Of a stretch of DNA of 33,753 bases, positions 7,445 through 15,069 are shown in pieces. Within the stretch, counting starts at the first letter, position 1, and each line of letters starts with the position of its first letter. The notes under the pieces are model-generated. The model had not been told where the DNA came from. It ran no database searches and saw only the letters and a list, made by a program, of their open reading frames with translations. A program made the position numbers and the translations under genes. Source of the stretch: Streptomyces thermovulgaris (GTDB taxonomy: Bacteria > Actinomycetota > Actinomycetes > Streptomycetales > Streptomycetaceae); contig NZ_MUME01000018.1 in assembly GCF_002155915.1 (NCBI RefSeq), forward strand, positions 1 to 33,753, given 5' to 3'.

Positions 7445-8824
7445 GTGGCCTACTTCGACGCTGCTTCCGGTGTTCCTCTTCATCCCGTCGCCCGGCAGGC
7501 TCTGCTCGCCGCCCTCGACGAGGGGTGGGCCGATCCCGCCCGGCTCCACAAGGAGGGGCGGCGTGCCCGGTTGCTGCTGGACGCGGCCCGGGAGACGACC
7601 GCGGAGGCGGTGGGGTGCCGGCCGGACGAGGTGACGTTCACCCCGTCGGGGACCCTGGCCGTGCACAGCGGCATCGCGGGTGCGCTGGCGGGGCGGCGAC
7701 GCGCCGGACGTCACCTGATCGTGTCAGCGGTCGAGCACTCCTGCGTCCTCCATTCCGCCGAGGCGCACGAGGCGGACGGCGGAGCGGTCACACGGGTTGC
7801 GGTGGACCGCGGGGGCGCGGTGGCCGCCGCCGCGTACGAGGCCGCGCTGCGCGAGGACACCGCGCTGGCCTGTCTGCAGTCGGCCAACCACGAGGTGGGG
7901 ACCGAGCAGCCGGTCGCCGAGGTGGCCGAGGTGTGCCGGGCGGCGGGTGTGCCGCTGCTGGTGGACGCGGCGCAGTCGCTGGGCTGGGGCCCGGTGGAGG
8001 GGGACTGGTCGCTGCTGACGGCGAGTGCGCACAAGTGGGGCGGGCCGCCCGGGGTCGGGCTGCTCGTGGTGCGCAAGGGGGTGCGGTTCGCGCCCCGGAG
8101 GCCGGCGGACGAGCGGGAGTCGGGACGGGCGCCCGGCTTCGAGAACATCCCGGCGATCGTGGCGGCGGCGGCGTCGCTGCGGGCGGTCCGGGCCGAGGCG
8201 GCCGCGGAGGCGGCACGGCTGCGGGAGCTGACGGAGCGGATCCGGACGCGGGTGCCGCGGCTCGTGCCGGACGTGGAGGTGGTGGGCGACCCGGTCCGCC
8301 GGCTGCCCGGGATCGTCACCTTCTCGTGTCTCTATGTCGACGGGGAGGCGCTGCTGCACGAGCTGAACCGTGAGGGCTTCTCCGTCTCCTCCGGCTCGTC
8401 GTGCACCAGCAGCACCCTGACGCCGAGCCATGTCCTGAAGGCGATGGGCGTGCTGAGCAGCGGCAACGTACGGGTGTCGCTGCCGCCCGGAACCTCCGGG
8501 GAGGACGTCGAACGGTTCCTCGGGATCCTGCCGGACGCGGTGGCGCGGGTCCGGGCCGAGCTCGGGGCGCCGGCCGGGGAGCCGGCCGCCGTGCGCGAGG
8601 ACGCGGTGGTCGTGAACGCCCTCGGCAGGCGCTGCCCGATCCCGGTGATCGAGCTGGCGAAGGTGTTCGGGGACGTGCCCGTCGGCGGCACGGTCCGGGT
8701 GCTGGCCGACGACGAGGCGGCGCGTCTGGACATCCCGGCGTGGTGCGAGATGCGGGGCCAGGAGTACGTCGGCGAGGAGCCGGCGGACGAAGGTTCGGCC
8801 TACGTCGTCCGCCGGCTCTCGTAG
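7445..8824 (+). CDS. Cysteine desulfurase with C-terminal TusA-like sulfurtransferase domain
   Basis: PLP enzyme that takes sulfur from L-cysteine as a persulfide, probably for Fe-S clusters or sulfur transfer. It has 459 residues. The aminotransferase class V domain (about 1-375) shows FTPSGTLAVH, VEHSC (H98), D174/Q177, the PLP lysine K197 in SAHKWGG and the catalytic loop cysteine C320 in SSGSSCTSS. The C-terminal part (about 388-456) is a TusA/SirA-like domain with the sulfur-carrier motif C397-P-I-P, so donor and acceptor are in one chain. GTG 7445 is chosen from the leaderless promoter spacing. It is convergent with the adenosine kinase gene. The target pathway is inferred, not shown; the nearby Fe-S carrier and NadA are suggestive. 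Confidence 0.92.
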   Translation: MAYFDAASGVPLHPVARQALLAALDEGWADPARLHKEGRRARLLLDAARETTAEAVGCRPDEVTFTPSGTLAVHSGIAGALAGRRRAGRHLIVSAVEHSCVLHSAEAHEADGGAVTRVAVDRGGAVAAAAYEAALREDTALACLQSANHEVGTEQPVAEVAEVCRAAGVPLLVDAAQSLGWGPVEGDWSLLTASAHKWGGPPGVGLLVVRKGVRFAPRRPADERESGRAPGFENIPAIVAAAASLRAVRAEAAAEAARLRELTERIRTRVPRLVPDVEVVGDPVRRLPGIVTFSCLYVDGEALLHELNREGFSVSSGSSCTSSTLTPSHVLKAMGVLSSGNVRVSLPPGTSGEDVERFLGILPDAVARVRAELGAPAGEPAAVREDAVVVNALGRRCPIPVIELAKVFGDVPVGGTVRVLADDEAARLDIPAWCEMRGQEYVGEEPADEGSAYVVRRLS

Positions 8825-8837
8825 GAACCGTCGGGCG

Positions 8838-8869
8838 GGAACCGTCGGCGGGGCCGCCGCTGCCGTTCC
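8838..8869. terminator. Candidate bidirectional terminator between convergent genes
   Basis: Imperfect hairpin with outer arms GGAAC/GTTCC and inner arms CGGCGG/CCGCCG in the 46-base gap between the convergent desulfurase and adenosine kinase genes. The sequence GGAACCGTCGG also occurs twice as a direct repeat (8824-8834 and 8838-8848). Confidence 0.4.
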
Positions 8870-8870
8870 G

Positions 8871-9845
8871 TCAGGAGAGGTGGGCGCGGACCTCGTCGGC
8901 CGCCTCGTCGCCGTACGCCTTGGCGAAGCGCTCCATGAAGTGGGCGCGGCGCAGCTGGTACTCCTGGGTGCCGACCGTCTCGATGACCAGGGTGGCGAGC
9001 ATGCAGCCGACCTGGGCGGCGCGCTCCAGGCTGACGCCCCAGACCAGGCCGGAGAGGAAGCCGGCGCGGAAGGCGTCGCCGACGCCCGTCGGGTCCACCT
9101 TGCGCTCCTCCTCCGGGCAGCCGACCTCGATCGGCTCCTCGCCGGCGCGCTCGATGCGCACACCGCGCGAGCCGAGGGTGGTGACCCGGTGGCCGACACG
9201 GGAGAGGATCTCGGCGTCGCTCCAGCCGGTCTTGGACTCGATGAGGCCCTTCTCGTACTCGTTGGAGAACAGGTACTGCGCCCCGTCCAGCAGTATCCGG
9301 ATCTCCTCGCCGTCCATCCGGGCGATCTGCTGGGAGAAGTCCGCGGCGAACGGGATCCTGCGCGCCCGGCACTCCTCGGTGTGCCGGAGCATCGCCTCCG
9401 GGTCGTCCGCGCCGATCAGCACCAGGTCGAGACCGCCGACGCGGTCGGCGACGGTCTTGAGCTCGATGAGACGGGCCTCGCTCATGGCACCCGTGTAGAA
9501 GGAGCCGATCTGGTTGTGGTCGGCGTCGGTGGTGCACACGAAGCGGGCGGTGTGCAGGGTCTCGGAGATGCGGACCGAGGCGGTGTCGACGCCGTGCCGG
9601 TCCAGCCAGGCGCGGTACTCGTCGAAGTCGGGACCCGCGGCGCCGACCAGGATCGGCCGGGTGCCGAGCTGTCCCATGCCGAAGGCGATGTTGGCGCCGA
9701 CTCCGCCGCGCCGTACGTCCAGCTGGTCGACCAGGAAGGAGAGCGAGACCGTGTGCAGCCGGTCCGCGACGAGCTGATCGGCGAACCGGCCGGGGAAGGT
9801 CATGAGGTGGTCGGTGGCGATGGAGCCGGTGACTGCGATACGCAC
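8871..9845 (-). CDS. adoK: PfkB-family adenosine kinase
   Basis: Ribokinase/PfkB-family sugar kinase, most likely adenosine kinase (adenosine to AMP). It has 324 residues. The N-terminus MRIAVTGSIATDHLM with FPGRF is, from memory, nearly identical to the characterised M. tuberculosis adenosine kinase AdoK (Rv2202c), which sits in the same gene neighbourhood. PfkB landmarks are the glycine motif RRGGVGANIAFGMG (45-58) and the ATP/anion-hole signature DPTGVGDAFRAGF (251-263) with the catalytic base D257. The start GTG 9845 has AGGAG about ten bases upstream. The family assignment is secure; substrate adenosine is inferred by orthology, and annotations often call it just a carbohydrate kinase. 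Confidence 0.88.
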   Translation of the reverse strand: MRIAVTGSIATDHLMTFPGRFADQLVADRLHTVSLSFLVDQLDVRRGGVGANIAFGMGQLGTRPILVGAAGPDFDEYRAWLDRHGVDTASVRISETLHTARFVCTTDADHNQIGSFYTGAMSEARLIELKTVADRVGGLDLVLIGADDPEAMLRHTEECRARRIPFAADFSQQIARMDGEEIRILLDGAQYLFSNEYEKGLIESKTGWSDAEILSRVGHRVTTLGSRGVRIERAGEEPIEVGCPEEERKVDPTGVGDAFRAGFLSGLVWGVSLERAAQVGCMLATLVIETVGTQEYQLRRAHFMERFAKAYGDEAADEVRAHLS

Positions 9846-9883
9846 GGCGTGATTGCTCCTGGAGTCCGGGGGAATGACAGTTC

Positions 9884-9889
9884 ACGCTA
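9884..9889 (-). promoter_or_regulatory. -10 box for the adenosine kinase gene
   Basis: On the minus strand TAGCGT would start transcription near 9877, giving a leader of about 32 bases that contains the AGGAG ribosome binding site. Confidence 0.45.
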
Positions 9890-9983
9890 CCCGGTGTCGC
9901 GGCGCGCGCCACCTGGTCGGCGGGTGAGGGGAAACGGAAAAACTACCTGATAGTAGATCTATCGCGGGCAGCTTCTCCGTGCC

Positions 9984-9989
9984 TACGGT
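9984..9989 (+). promoter_or_regulatory. -10 box of leaderless promoter for the 73-aa protein
   Basis: TACGGT followed by six bases and ATG 9996. A short dyad GATAG-N5-CTATC (9949-9963), overlapping the palindrome TAGATCTA, lies just upstream near the -35 position and could be an operator. Confidence 0.5.
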
Positions 9990-9995
9990 TCGCCC

Positions 9996-10217
9996 ATGAC
10001 GAACAACAGGGCCCACACCGTCCATGCTGCCCCCGCTCCGGCGGACCTCGAGGGCGATCTGGCCGCATTGCGCGAGGACTGCGCCCGGATGGCCCCCCAG
10101 TGGGCGGTGCCCGACCGGACCGCCGAGCCGCCGGTGCCGCCGTCCCGCATCCACGGGGTGAGGGTGCCCGTCTCCTCCGCCCGGCTGCTGGACGCGATGC
10201 CGGACTACGGGAACTGA
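9996..10217 (+). CDS. Small conserved-looking protein of unknown function
   Basis: A 73-residue soluble protein with no signal peptide, membrane segment or cysteine pair. It begins MTNNRAHTVHAAPAPADL, then a short helical acidic stretch (LEGDLAALREDCARMAPQW) and a Pro-rich C-terminal half ending SARLLDAMPDYGN. I do not recognise a family. The gene is supported by codon bias and by TACGGT six bases before the ATG, exactly the leaderless spacing, with no Shine-Dalgarno. It stands alone, divergent from the adenosine kinase gene and upstream of the repeat-rich membrane protein. Confidence 0.65.
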   Translation: MTNNRAHTVHAAPAPADLEGDLAALREDCARMAPQWAVPDRTAEPPVPPSRIHGVRVPVSSARLLDAMPDYGN

Positions 10218-10306
10218 GGGCCGAGGACCGGGACTTCGGAGGCCGGCCGGCCTGAGCGGTGTGCCGAGGGGGAACCGCCTGCTCCTTCACCGCGTCCCAC
10301 CGCTGT

Positions 10307-10321
10307 CCCCCCTCTGGGGGG
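10307..10321 (+). terminator. Short G/C hairpin between the small gene and the repeat-rich gene
   Basis: CCCCCC-TCT-GGGGGG, with partial pairing of flanking bases, 89 bases after the 73-aa gene and about 20 bases before the ribosome binding site of the next gene. It could be a terminator or a leader hairpin. Confidence 0.35.
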
Positions 10322-10354
10322 TGCGGGACACGACCCAGCCGAAGGAGCGATGCG

Positions 10355-12466
10355 GTGAACACCGAGCGACCCGACCACGACGACGCGGCTGCGGGCACCG
10401 CCGGGGAAGCCCCAAAGCAGGCGGGGACGCCGGAGCGGAAGGCTTCGGGGGACGGTGGCGGGGCCTCGACGGCTTCACAGGACGGTGCCGGCGCCCCGGG
10501 GGCCGCTGAAACCACCAAGGCCGCCAAGCCCTCCGAGACCGCCAGGACCTCCGAGGAGCAGGCGCCCTCGGAGAACGCCGAGGACCGGCGGACCCCGGAA
10601 ACCAGCGAGGCCGCCGAGACCACCGGGGAACGGAAGGCCCCGGAGACCTCCGAGGACCGGACGCCCCCCGAGGACCGGAAGCCCTCGGAAACCGCCGAGA
10701 CCCCCGAGGCGCGGAAGGCCGGCCCCTTCGAGGAGCAGAAGGAGAGGCAGAAGGTCGCGGAGACCTCCGAGACCGCCCGGCCCGCCGGGTCCTCCGAGAC
10801 CGCCGAGGAACAGCGGATTCCGGAGGCCACCGGGACCTCCGAGGACCAAAGGTCCCCGGAGGAGGACCAGGGGCCCCCGGAGGCCGCCGAGACCCCCGAG
10901 GGCCGCAAGACCTCCGAGGGCGACCAGGAGGTCCCGGACGTCACCGCGGTCCCGGACGGGGGCGGGCGCTCCGGTGGGTGGCGGATGCGCGGGCGGTCGC
11001 CGGTGGTCATCGCCTCGGTCGCCGCCACGGTGCTGCTGGTGGGCGGCGGCGGGGCGCTTCTCGCCGCGGGGACGGGCGAGCGTCCGGGGACGGCGGCGTC
11101 CGACGGGCGCGGCACTCCCCCGCCGCTGGCCCTCGACGGGTACGCCGCCCCCGGCGCCGCGGGCGCCGCCGCCGCCGCGAACGAGATCGCCCCCGGTGAG
11201 CCCAACCCCTACGGCGCGACCTACCGGGCCGGCGGCACGCTGCCCGACGGACCCGGTTCGGCACCGGTGTACCGGGCCCGGGGCGAGGTCACCCGGGAGG
11301 AGGTGGCCCGGCTCGCCGAGGCGCTCGGTGTGGAGGGCACGCCGGCGGCCGACGCCCAGGCCTGGAGGGTGGGGTCGGGAAAGGACGGCTCCGGCCCGAT
11401 GCTGCGGGTGAGCAGGCAGGCACCCGGGACATGGACGTTCAGCCGGTACGCGCCGGGCACCGACAACTGCAAGGGCGCGGTGTGCGCGGCGGTCCCCGGG
11501 GTTCCCGGGACCTCGTCCGTCCGCCCGGTGAGCGTGGCGGCGGCGCGGAAGGCGGCGGCTCCGGTGCTCAAGGCGCTGGGCCAGGACGACGCCAAGGTGG
11601 ACGCGAGCCGGACCGTGGGTGCTCAGCGGATCGTCAACGCCGATCCGCGCGTCGGCGGGCTGCCCACGTACGGCTGGACCACGGGTCTGAGCATCGGCCC
11701 GCAGGGCGAGGTGGTCAGCGGCAGCGGCCGGCTGAAGAAGCCGGTGAAGGGCGACACGTATCCCGTGCTGAGCGCACGCAGGACGCTGGAGCTGATGAAC
11801 GCGGTCCCGCGGACCGGCCGCGCGGGCATCGGCGGCTGCGCCGCTCCCGTACCGCTGAAGGACCGCTCGCCGGAGGACCACCCGCCGAAGGACCGCCCGG
11901 AGGTGCCGTGCGAGGCGAAGGCCCCGGCCCCGCCCCGCAAGGAGTCCACGAAGTCCTTCGCCGGGAACGCCTTCACCGTCGACAGGGCCGTGTTCGGGCT
12001 GGCCTCGCACTCCTCCGACGGCCGGCGGGCGCTCGTGCCGTCCTGGCTGTTCCGGGTGCGGGCGTCGGACGGGCAGGGGGTGCCCTTCACGGTGACGCAC
12101 CCGGCCGTCGACCCGAAGTACCTGACCTCGCCGAAGGCGTCGGGCGGCTCGGACGGCGCCACGGTGACGCGGGACGTGGAGGTGACCGGCTACAGCACCG
12201 AGGGCGACGAGCTGACCGTCCGCTTCGAGGGCGGGGTGTGCGCGGACTACCGGGCGTCCGTGAAGGAGGAGTCCGACCGGGTGACGGTCACGGTGACCGA
12301 GACCTCGCGGCGGGACCGGATCTGCATCCTGGTCGCCAAGGTGCACCACGAGAGCGTGCGTCTGGACCGGCCGCTCGGTGACCGGAAGGTGGTCGGCTCG
12401 AACGGGCGGGAGATCCCCCGGGAGAGGCCGGGCGCGCGGCTGCCGGAGCCGTCGGCCGCCCGCTGA
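10355..12466 (+). CDS. Membrane protein with Glu-rich repetitive cytoplasmic head and large extracytoplasmic domain
   Basis: A 703-residue protein of unknown function. GTG 10355 is chosen because AAGGAG lies seven bases upstream. Residues 1-210 are hydrophilic and disordered-looking; 52-195 is a degenerate repeat of Glu/Thr/Ser/Pro words such as ETSE, ETAE, ETPE and SEDR. A single membrane segment follows (about 216-239, preceded by RMRGR), so by the positive-inside rule the repeat region is cytoplasmic and residues 240-703 are outside. The outer part has NCKGAVC, GGC...PC and a C-terminal VC...IC cysteine pattern that could form disulfides, and beta-like segments. The architecture recalls an anchored sensor or cell-wall protein, but I recognise no catalytic motif. 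Confidence 0.85.
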   Translation: MNTERPDHDDAAAGTAGEAPKQAGTPERKASGDGGGASTASQDGAGAPGAAETTKAAKPSETARTSEEQAPSENAEDRRTPETSEAAETTGERKAPETSEDRTPPEDRKPSETAETPEARKAGPFEEQKERQKVAETSETARPAGSSETAEEQRIPEATGTSEDQRSPEEDQGPPEAAETPEGRKTSEGDQEVPDVTAVPDGGGRSGGWRMRGRSPVVIASVAATVLLVGGGGALLAAGTGERPGTAASDGRGTPPPLALDGYAAPGAAGAAAAANEIAPGEPNPYGATYRAGGTLPDGPGSAPVYRARGEVTREEVARLAEALGVEGTPAADAQAWRVGSGKDGSGPMLRVSRQAPGTWTFSRYAPGTDNCKGAVCAAVPGVPGTSSVRPVSVAAARKAAAPVLKALGQDDAKVDASRTVGAQRIVNADPRVGGLPTYGWTTGLSIGPQGEVVSGSGRLKKPVKGDTYPVLSARRTLELMNAVPRTGRAGIGGCAAPVPLKDRSPEDHPPKDRPEVPCEAKAPAPPRKESTKSFAGNAFTVDRAVFGLASHSSDGRRALVPSWLFRVRASDGQGVPFTVTHPAVDPKYLTSPKASGGSDGATVTRDVEVTGYSTEGDELTVRFEGGVCADYRASVKEESDRVTVTVTETSRRDRICILVAKVHHESVRLDRPLGDRKVVGSNGREIPRERPGARLPEPSAAR
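10508..10939 (+). repeat. Degenerate coding repeat encoding Glu/Thr/Pro-rich words
   Basis: Within the preceding gene, words like GAGACCTCCGAG, GAGACCGCCGAG and GAGGACCGG recur irregularly every 20-40 bases (protein residues 52-195). The copies are divergent and not a clean tandem array. Confidence 0.6.
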
Positions 12467-12493
12467 GCGGCGGGACAGTGCGGAACGCGCCGG

Positions 12494-12526
12494 AAGGCGG
12501 CGGCCCCTGGCAGGGGCTGCCGCCTT
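12494..12526. terminator. Terminator between convergent membrane-protein and Fe-S carrier genes
   Basis: Long near-perfect hairpin, AAGGCGGC-G-GCCCCTG paired with CAGGGGC-T-GCCGCCTT (one G-U pair), followed by TTTC on the plus strand. It lies between the stops at 12466 (plus) and 12560 (minus) and can serve both directions. Confidence 0.65.
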
Positions 12527-12559
12527 TCATGTCCTCGGCGTCCTGCCGGGACCGGTTGC

Positions 12560-12916
12560 TCAGCTGAAGGAGTCGCCGCAGGCGCAGGAGCCCGTCGCGT
12601 TCGGGTTGTCGATCGTGAAGCCCTGCTTCTCGATCGTGTCCACGAAGTCGATGGTGGCGCCGCCGAGGTAGGGGGCGCTCATGCGGTCGGTGACGACCTT
12701 GACGCCGTCGAATTCCTTCACCACGTCGCCGTCGAGGGACCGCTCGTCGAAGAAGAGCTGGTAGCGCAGGCCGGAGCAGCCACCGGGCTGGACGGCGACG
12801 CGCAGGGCGAGGTCGTCACGGCCTTCCTGGTCGAGCAGGGCCTTGACCTTGGCCGTGGCGGCGTCGGTCAGGATGATGCCGTCGGTGACGGTGGTGGTCT
12901 CGTCCGATACGGACAT
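12560..12916 (-). CDS. erpA: A-type iron-sulfur cluster carrier (HesB/IscA/ErpA family)
   Basis: Fe-S carrier that delivers clusters to apo-enzymes. It has 118 residues with the three conserved cysteines of the family: C47 in QPGGCSGLRYQ, and C111 and C113 in the C-terminal SCACGDSF. Length and motif spacing are normal. The start is ATG 12916, with GGGAGAGA as ribosome binding site. The gene is divergent from nadA, whose product needs a [4Fe-4S] cluster, a suggestive but unproven pairing. ErpA rather than IscA or SufA is chosen by context and habit; the sequence alone does not separate these names. Confidence 0.93.
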   Translation of the reverse strand: MSVSDETTTVTDGIILTDAATAKVKALLDQEGRDDLALRVAVQPGGCSGLRYQLFFDERSLDGDVVKEFDGVKVVTDRMSAPYLGGATIDFVDTIEKQGFTIDNPNATGSCACGDSFS

Positions 12917-13119
12917 CTAGATCTCTCCCGGGTTGTACGGAGACTGCTTGCCGACGAGTCCAACCGGCGGGGCCGCGGATTCATTCCGGGCCGGGGTCGT
13001 GCTTTTTCTCTTCTCCAGGCTCGTCCTCATCATGCTCGCACACGCGCGGGAGGACGGACAGCGGCCTGTGGAGAGAGGGGGAGGGGGTCACCGGTCGGGC
13101 CGCCGGCCGGTGTCCAGGA

Positions 13120-13184
13120 TTCACGTCACATCGACGCTATGACCATCGTCAAAGTGACGTGAAGCCGCTATGATAGATAGCGTC
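13120..13184. promoter_or_regulatory. Nested dyads overlapping the nadA promoter, candidate operator
   Basis: Several perfect inverted repeats overlap: TTCACGTCAC (13120-13129) with GTGACGTGAA (13154-13163); CGTCA-AAG-TGACG (13147-13159); TGAC-N4-GTCA (13140-13151); GACGCTAT (13133-13140) with ATAGCGTC (13177-13184); and CGCTAT-N5-ATAGCG (13166-13182). They surround the TATGAT -10 box, the position expected for repressor sites. NAD synthesis genes are often repressor-controlled (NrtR, NiaR, NadQ or NadR types in other bacteria), but I cannot assign this motif to one. Confidence 0.6.
13169..13174 (+). promoter_or_regulatory. -10 box of the nadA promoter
   Basis: TATGAT, 5 of 6 to consensus and unusually AT-rich here, predicts a transcript start near 13181 and a 35-base leader with the AGAAAGGG ribosome binding site (13200-13207) eight bases before GTG 13216. 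No good -35 is seen. Confidence 0.55.
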
Positions 13185-13215
13185 AGTTCGACGAAAAGTA
13201 GAAAGGGTGCGTGTC

Positions 13216-14400
13216 GTGACCACCGCCCAGACCCAGGACCTCGACGTCCAGCCGACGCCGCTCGCCCTGCTGCTGCTCGGCCGTGAAGCCGACCCGAGGA
13301 GCGAGCGCGGCGTCGAGTGCCCCGGTGAGCTGCCCTCCCCGTCCGACCCGGACCTGGTGGAACGCGCTCGTGCGGCCAAGGAGAAGCTCGGGGACAAGGT
13401 CTTCGTGCTCGGCCACCACTACCAGCGCGACGAGGTCATCCAGTTCGCCGACGTCACGGGCGACTCCTTCAAGCTGGCGCGGGACGCGGCGGCACGCCCG
13501 GAGGCCGAGTACATCGTGTTCTGCGGTGTGCACTTCATGGCGGAGTCCGCGGACATCCTGACGTCCGACGACCAGAAGGTGGTCCTGCCGGACCTGGCGG
13601 CCGGCTGCTCCATGGCCGACATGGCGACGGCCGAGCAGGTCGCCGAGTGCTGGGACGTGCTGACCGAGGCGGGGATCGCCGAGCAGGTCGTCCCGGTGTC
13701 GTACATGAACTCCTCCGCCGACATCAAGGCCTTCACGGGCCGGCACGGCGGCACGATCTGCACGTCGTCGAACGCCAAGCGGGCCCTGGAGTGGGCCTTC
13801 CAGCAGGGCGAGAAGGTCCTGTTCCTGCCCGACCAGCACCTGGGCCGCAACACGGCGGTGCGGGACATGGGCATGTCCCTGGACGACTGCGTCGTCTACA
13901 ACCCGCACAGGCCGAACGGCGGTCTGACCGCCGAGGAACTGCGCGCGGCGAAGATGATCCTGTGGCGGGGTCACTGCTCGGTGCACGGCCGCTTCAACCT
14001 GGACTCGGTCAACGAGGTCCGCGAGCGCATCCCCGGGGTGAACGTCCTGGTCCACCCCGAGTGCAGGCACGAGGTGGTGACCGCGGCGGACTACGTCGGC
14101 TCGACCGAGTACATCATCAAGACCCTGGAGGCCGCCCCGGCCGGCTCCAAGTGGGCCATCGGCACGGAGCTGAACCTGGTCCGCCGTCTGGCGAACCGTT
14201 TCGCCCCCGAGGGCAAGGACGTCGTCTTCCTCGACCGCACGGTCTGCTTCTGCTCCACCATGAACCGCATCGACCTGCCCCACCTGGTCTGGGCCCTGGA
14301 GTCCCTGGCCGAGGGCAACGTGGTCAACCGCATCCAGGTGGACAAGGAGACGGAGGAGTACGCGAAGCTGGCCCTGGAACGGATGCTGGCACTGCCGTAG
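13216..14400 (+). CDS. nadA: Quinolinate synthase NadA
   Basis: Condenses iminoaspartate with dihydroxyacetone phosphate to quinolinate, the precursor of NAD, using a [4Fe-4S] cluster. It has 394 residues from GTG 13216. A GTG nine bases upstream is in frame but sits on the ribosome binding site, so the second is preferred; it also gives the VTTAQTQDLDVQPTPLALLL start typical of Streptomyces. Landmarks: VLGHHYQRDEVIQFAD, then the cluster cysteines in FCGVHFMAE (about C103), RGHCSVHGRF (C254) and the C-terminal TVCFCST (C344/C346). nadB and nadC are not adjacent, so quinolinate enzymes are split. Control by the upstream dyads is inferred. Confidence 0.97.
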   Translation: MTTAQTQDLDVQPTPLALLLLGREADPRSERGVECPGELPSPSDPDLVERARAAKEKLGDKVFVLGHHYQRDEVIQFADVTGDSFKLARDAAARPEAEYIVFCGVHFMAESADILTSDDQKVVLPDLAAGCSMADMATAEQVAECWDVLTEAGIAEQVVPVSYMNSSADIKAFTGRHGGTICTSSNAKRALEWAFQQGEKVLFLPDQHLGRNTAVRDMGMSLDDCVVYNPHRPNGGLTAEELRAAKMILWRGHCSVHGRFNLDSVNEVRERIPGVNVLVHPECRHEVVTAADYVGSTEYIIKTLEAAPAGSKWAIGTELNLVRRLANRFAPEGKDVVFLDRTVCFCSTMNRIDLPHLVWALESLAEGNVVNRIQVDKETEEYAKLALERMLALP

Positions 14401-14443
14401 ACGACGCACCCGCCGGCGACATCGCCGTCGAAGGACACGCAGA

Positions 14444-14475
14444 AGCCCCCGTCGCAGACGGTTCTGACGGGGGCT
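14444..14475 (+). terminator. nadA terminator
   Basis: Perfect 10-bp arms AGCCCCCGTC / GACGGGGGCT with a 12-base loop, 43 bases after the nadA stop. No U-tract follows. Confidence 0.65.
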
Positions 14476-14563
14476 CCGGTCTGCCGCCGAGGGCTTCGGT
14501 GACCGAGGCGCCCGCTCCGGACCCGGCCCGGAAGTCTTCGGGGGCTTCCACGGGTGAGGACGT

Positions 14564-14588
14564 GAGGACAGGGCGGAGCCCTGTCCTC
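14564..14588. other. Perfect hairpin with 3-base loop
   Basis: GAGGACAGGGC-GGA-GCCCTGTCCTC, an 11-bp perfect stem, lies between the nadA terminator and the pseudogene. It may be a second terminator. Confidence 0.5.
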
Positions 14589-14599
14589 GGCCCTGTTCC

Positions 14600-14996
14600 G
14601 GCCGGTTCCCGGCGCACCTCTCGACGGGAGGCCCGCGCCCGGATGTCCCGGCAGGAGAGGATCCGTTCGCCCCACCCTCCGATGCGGTGGGCGATCGTCG
14701 ACGAGTCCGTGCTCCGGCGGCCCTTCGGCCGCCGGGAAGGCATGCACCGGCAACTGGTCCGGCTGCTCGAGCAGCCGGACGCTCCGGACGGCAAGGTCCA
14801 GGCGATGCCCTTCAGTTCCGGTGCGCACTGTCCGATGGGGGCGCCCCGACCCCGCCGGCCCTTCCCGACGGCTCAACCGTGGCCTGCGAGGAGGGCGTCG
14901 AGGCCGGTCGCCTCCACGAGGATCGGGATTCGGTGGGGAAGCGGCGACGGCACTACGGGGTGCTGCGCGCCGGGGCTCCCTCGCCTGCCGCCTCGG
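14600..14996 (+). pseudogene. Remnant of a DUF5753 (XRE-associated) regulator
   Basis: The C-terminal part of the DUF5753 domain found in Streptomyces XRE-type regulators is visible in two frames. In the frame of 14643 it reads MSRQERIR...RWAIVDESVLRRPFG, QLVRLLEQPDAPDG and VQAMPFSSGAH. It then continues in another frame from about 14861 with LPDGSTVACEEGVEAGR and HYGVLRAGAPSPAAS. The frame changes at about 14842-14861. No helix-turn-helix part, start codon or ribosome binding site is seen upstream, so the gene is truncated and frameshifted. Such regulators usually precede a DUF397 gene, and one does follow. The family recognition is by eye. Confidence 0.6.
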
Positions 14997-15069
14997 CAAA
15001 GCCGATCCGGCAGGCGAGGGAGGACTGCGGGCCGTGCGACACGGCTCCGAGCCGGACTCTGCCCGCCGG

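Noticed and set aside
7272..7634. Open frame starting MPGFVQGFEALREGG in the ctaC/desulfurase gap
   Set aside because: It runs out of frame into the desulfurase gene and has no ribosome binding site or recognisable sequence.
6151..8373. 740-codon plus-strand frame across ctaC and the desulfurase
   Set aside because: It is antisense to ctaC and out of frame with the desulfurase, and has no recognisable domain.
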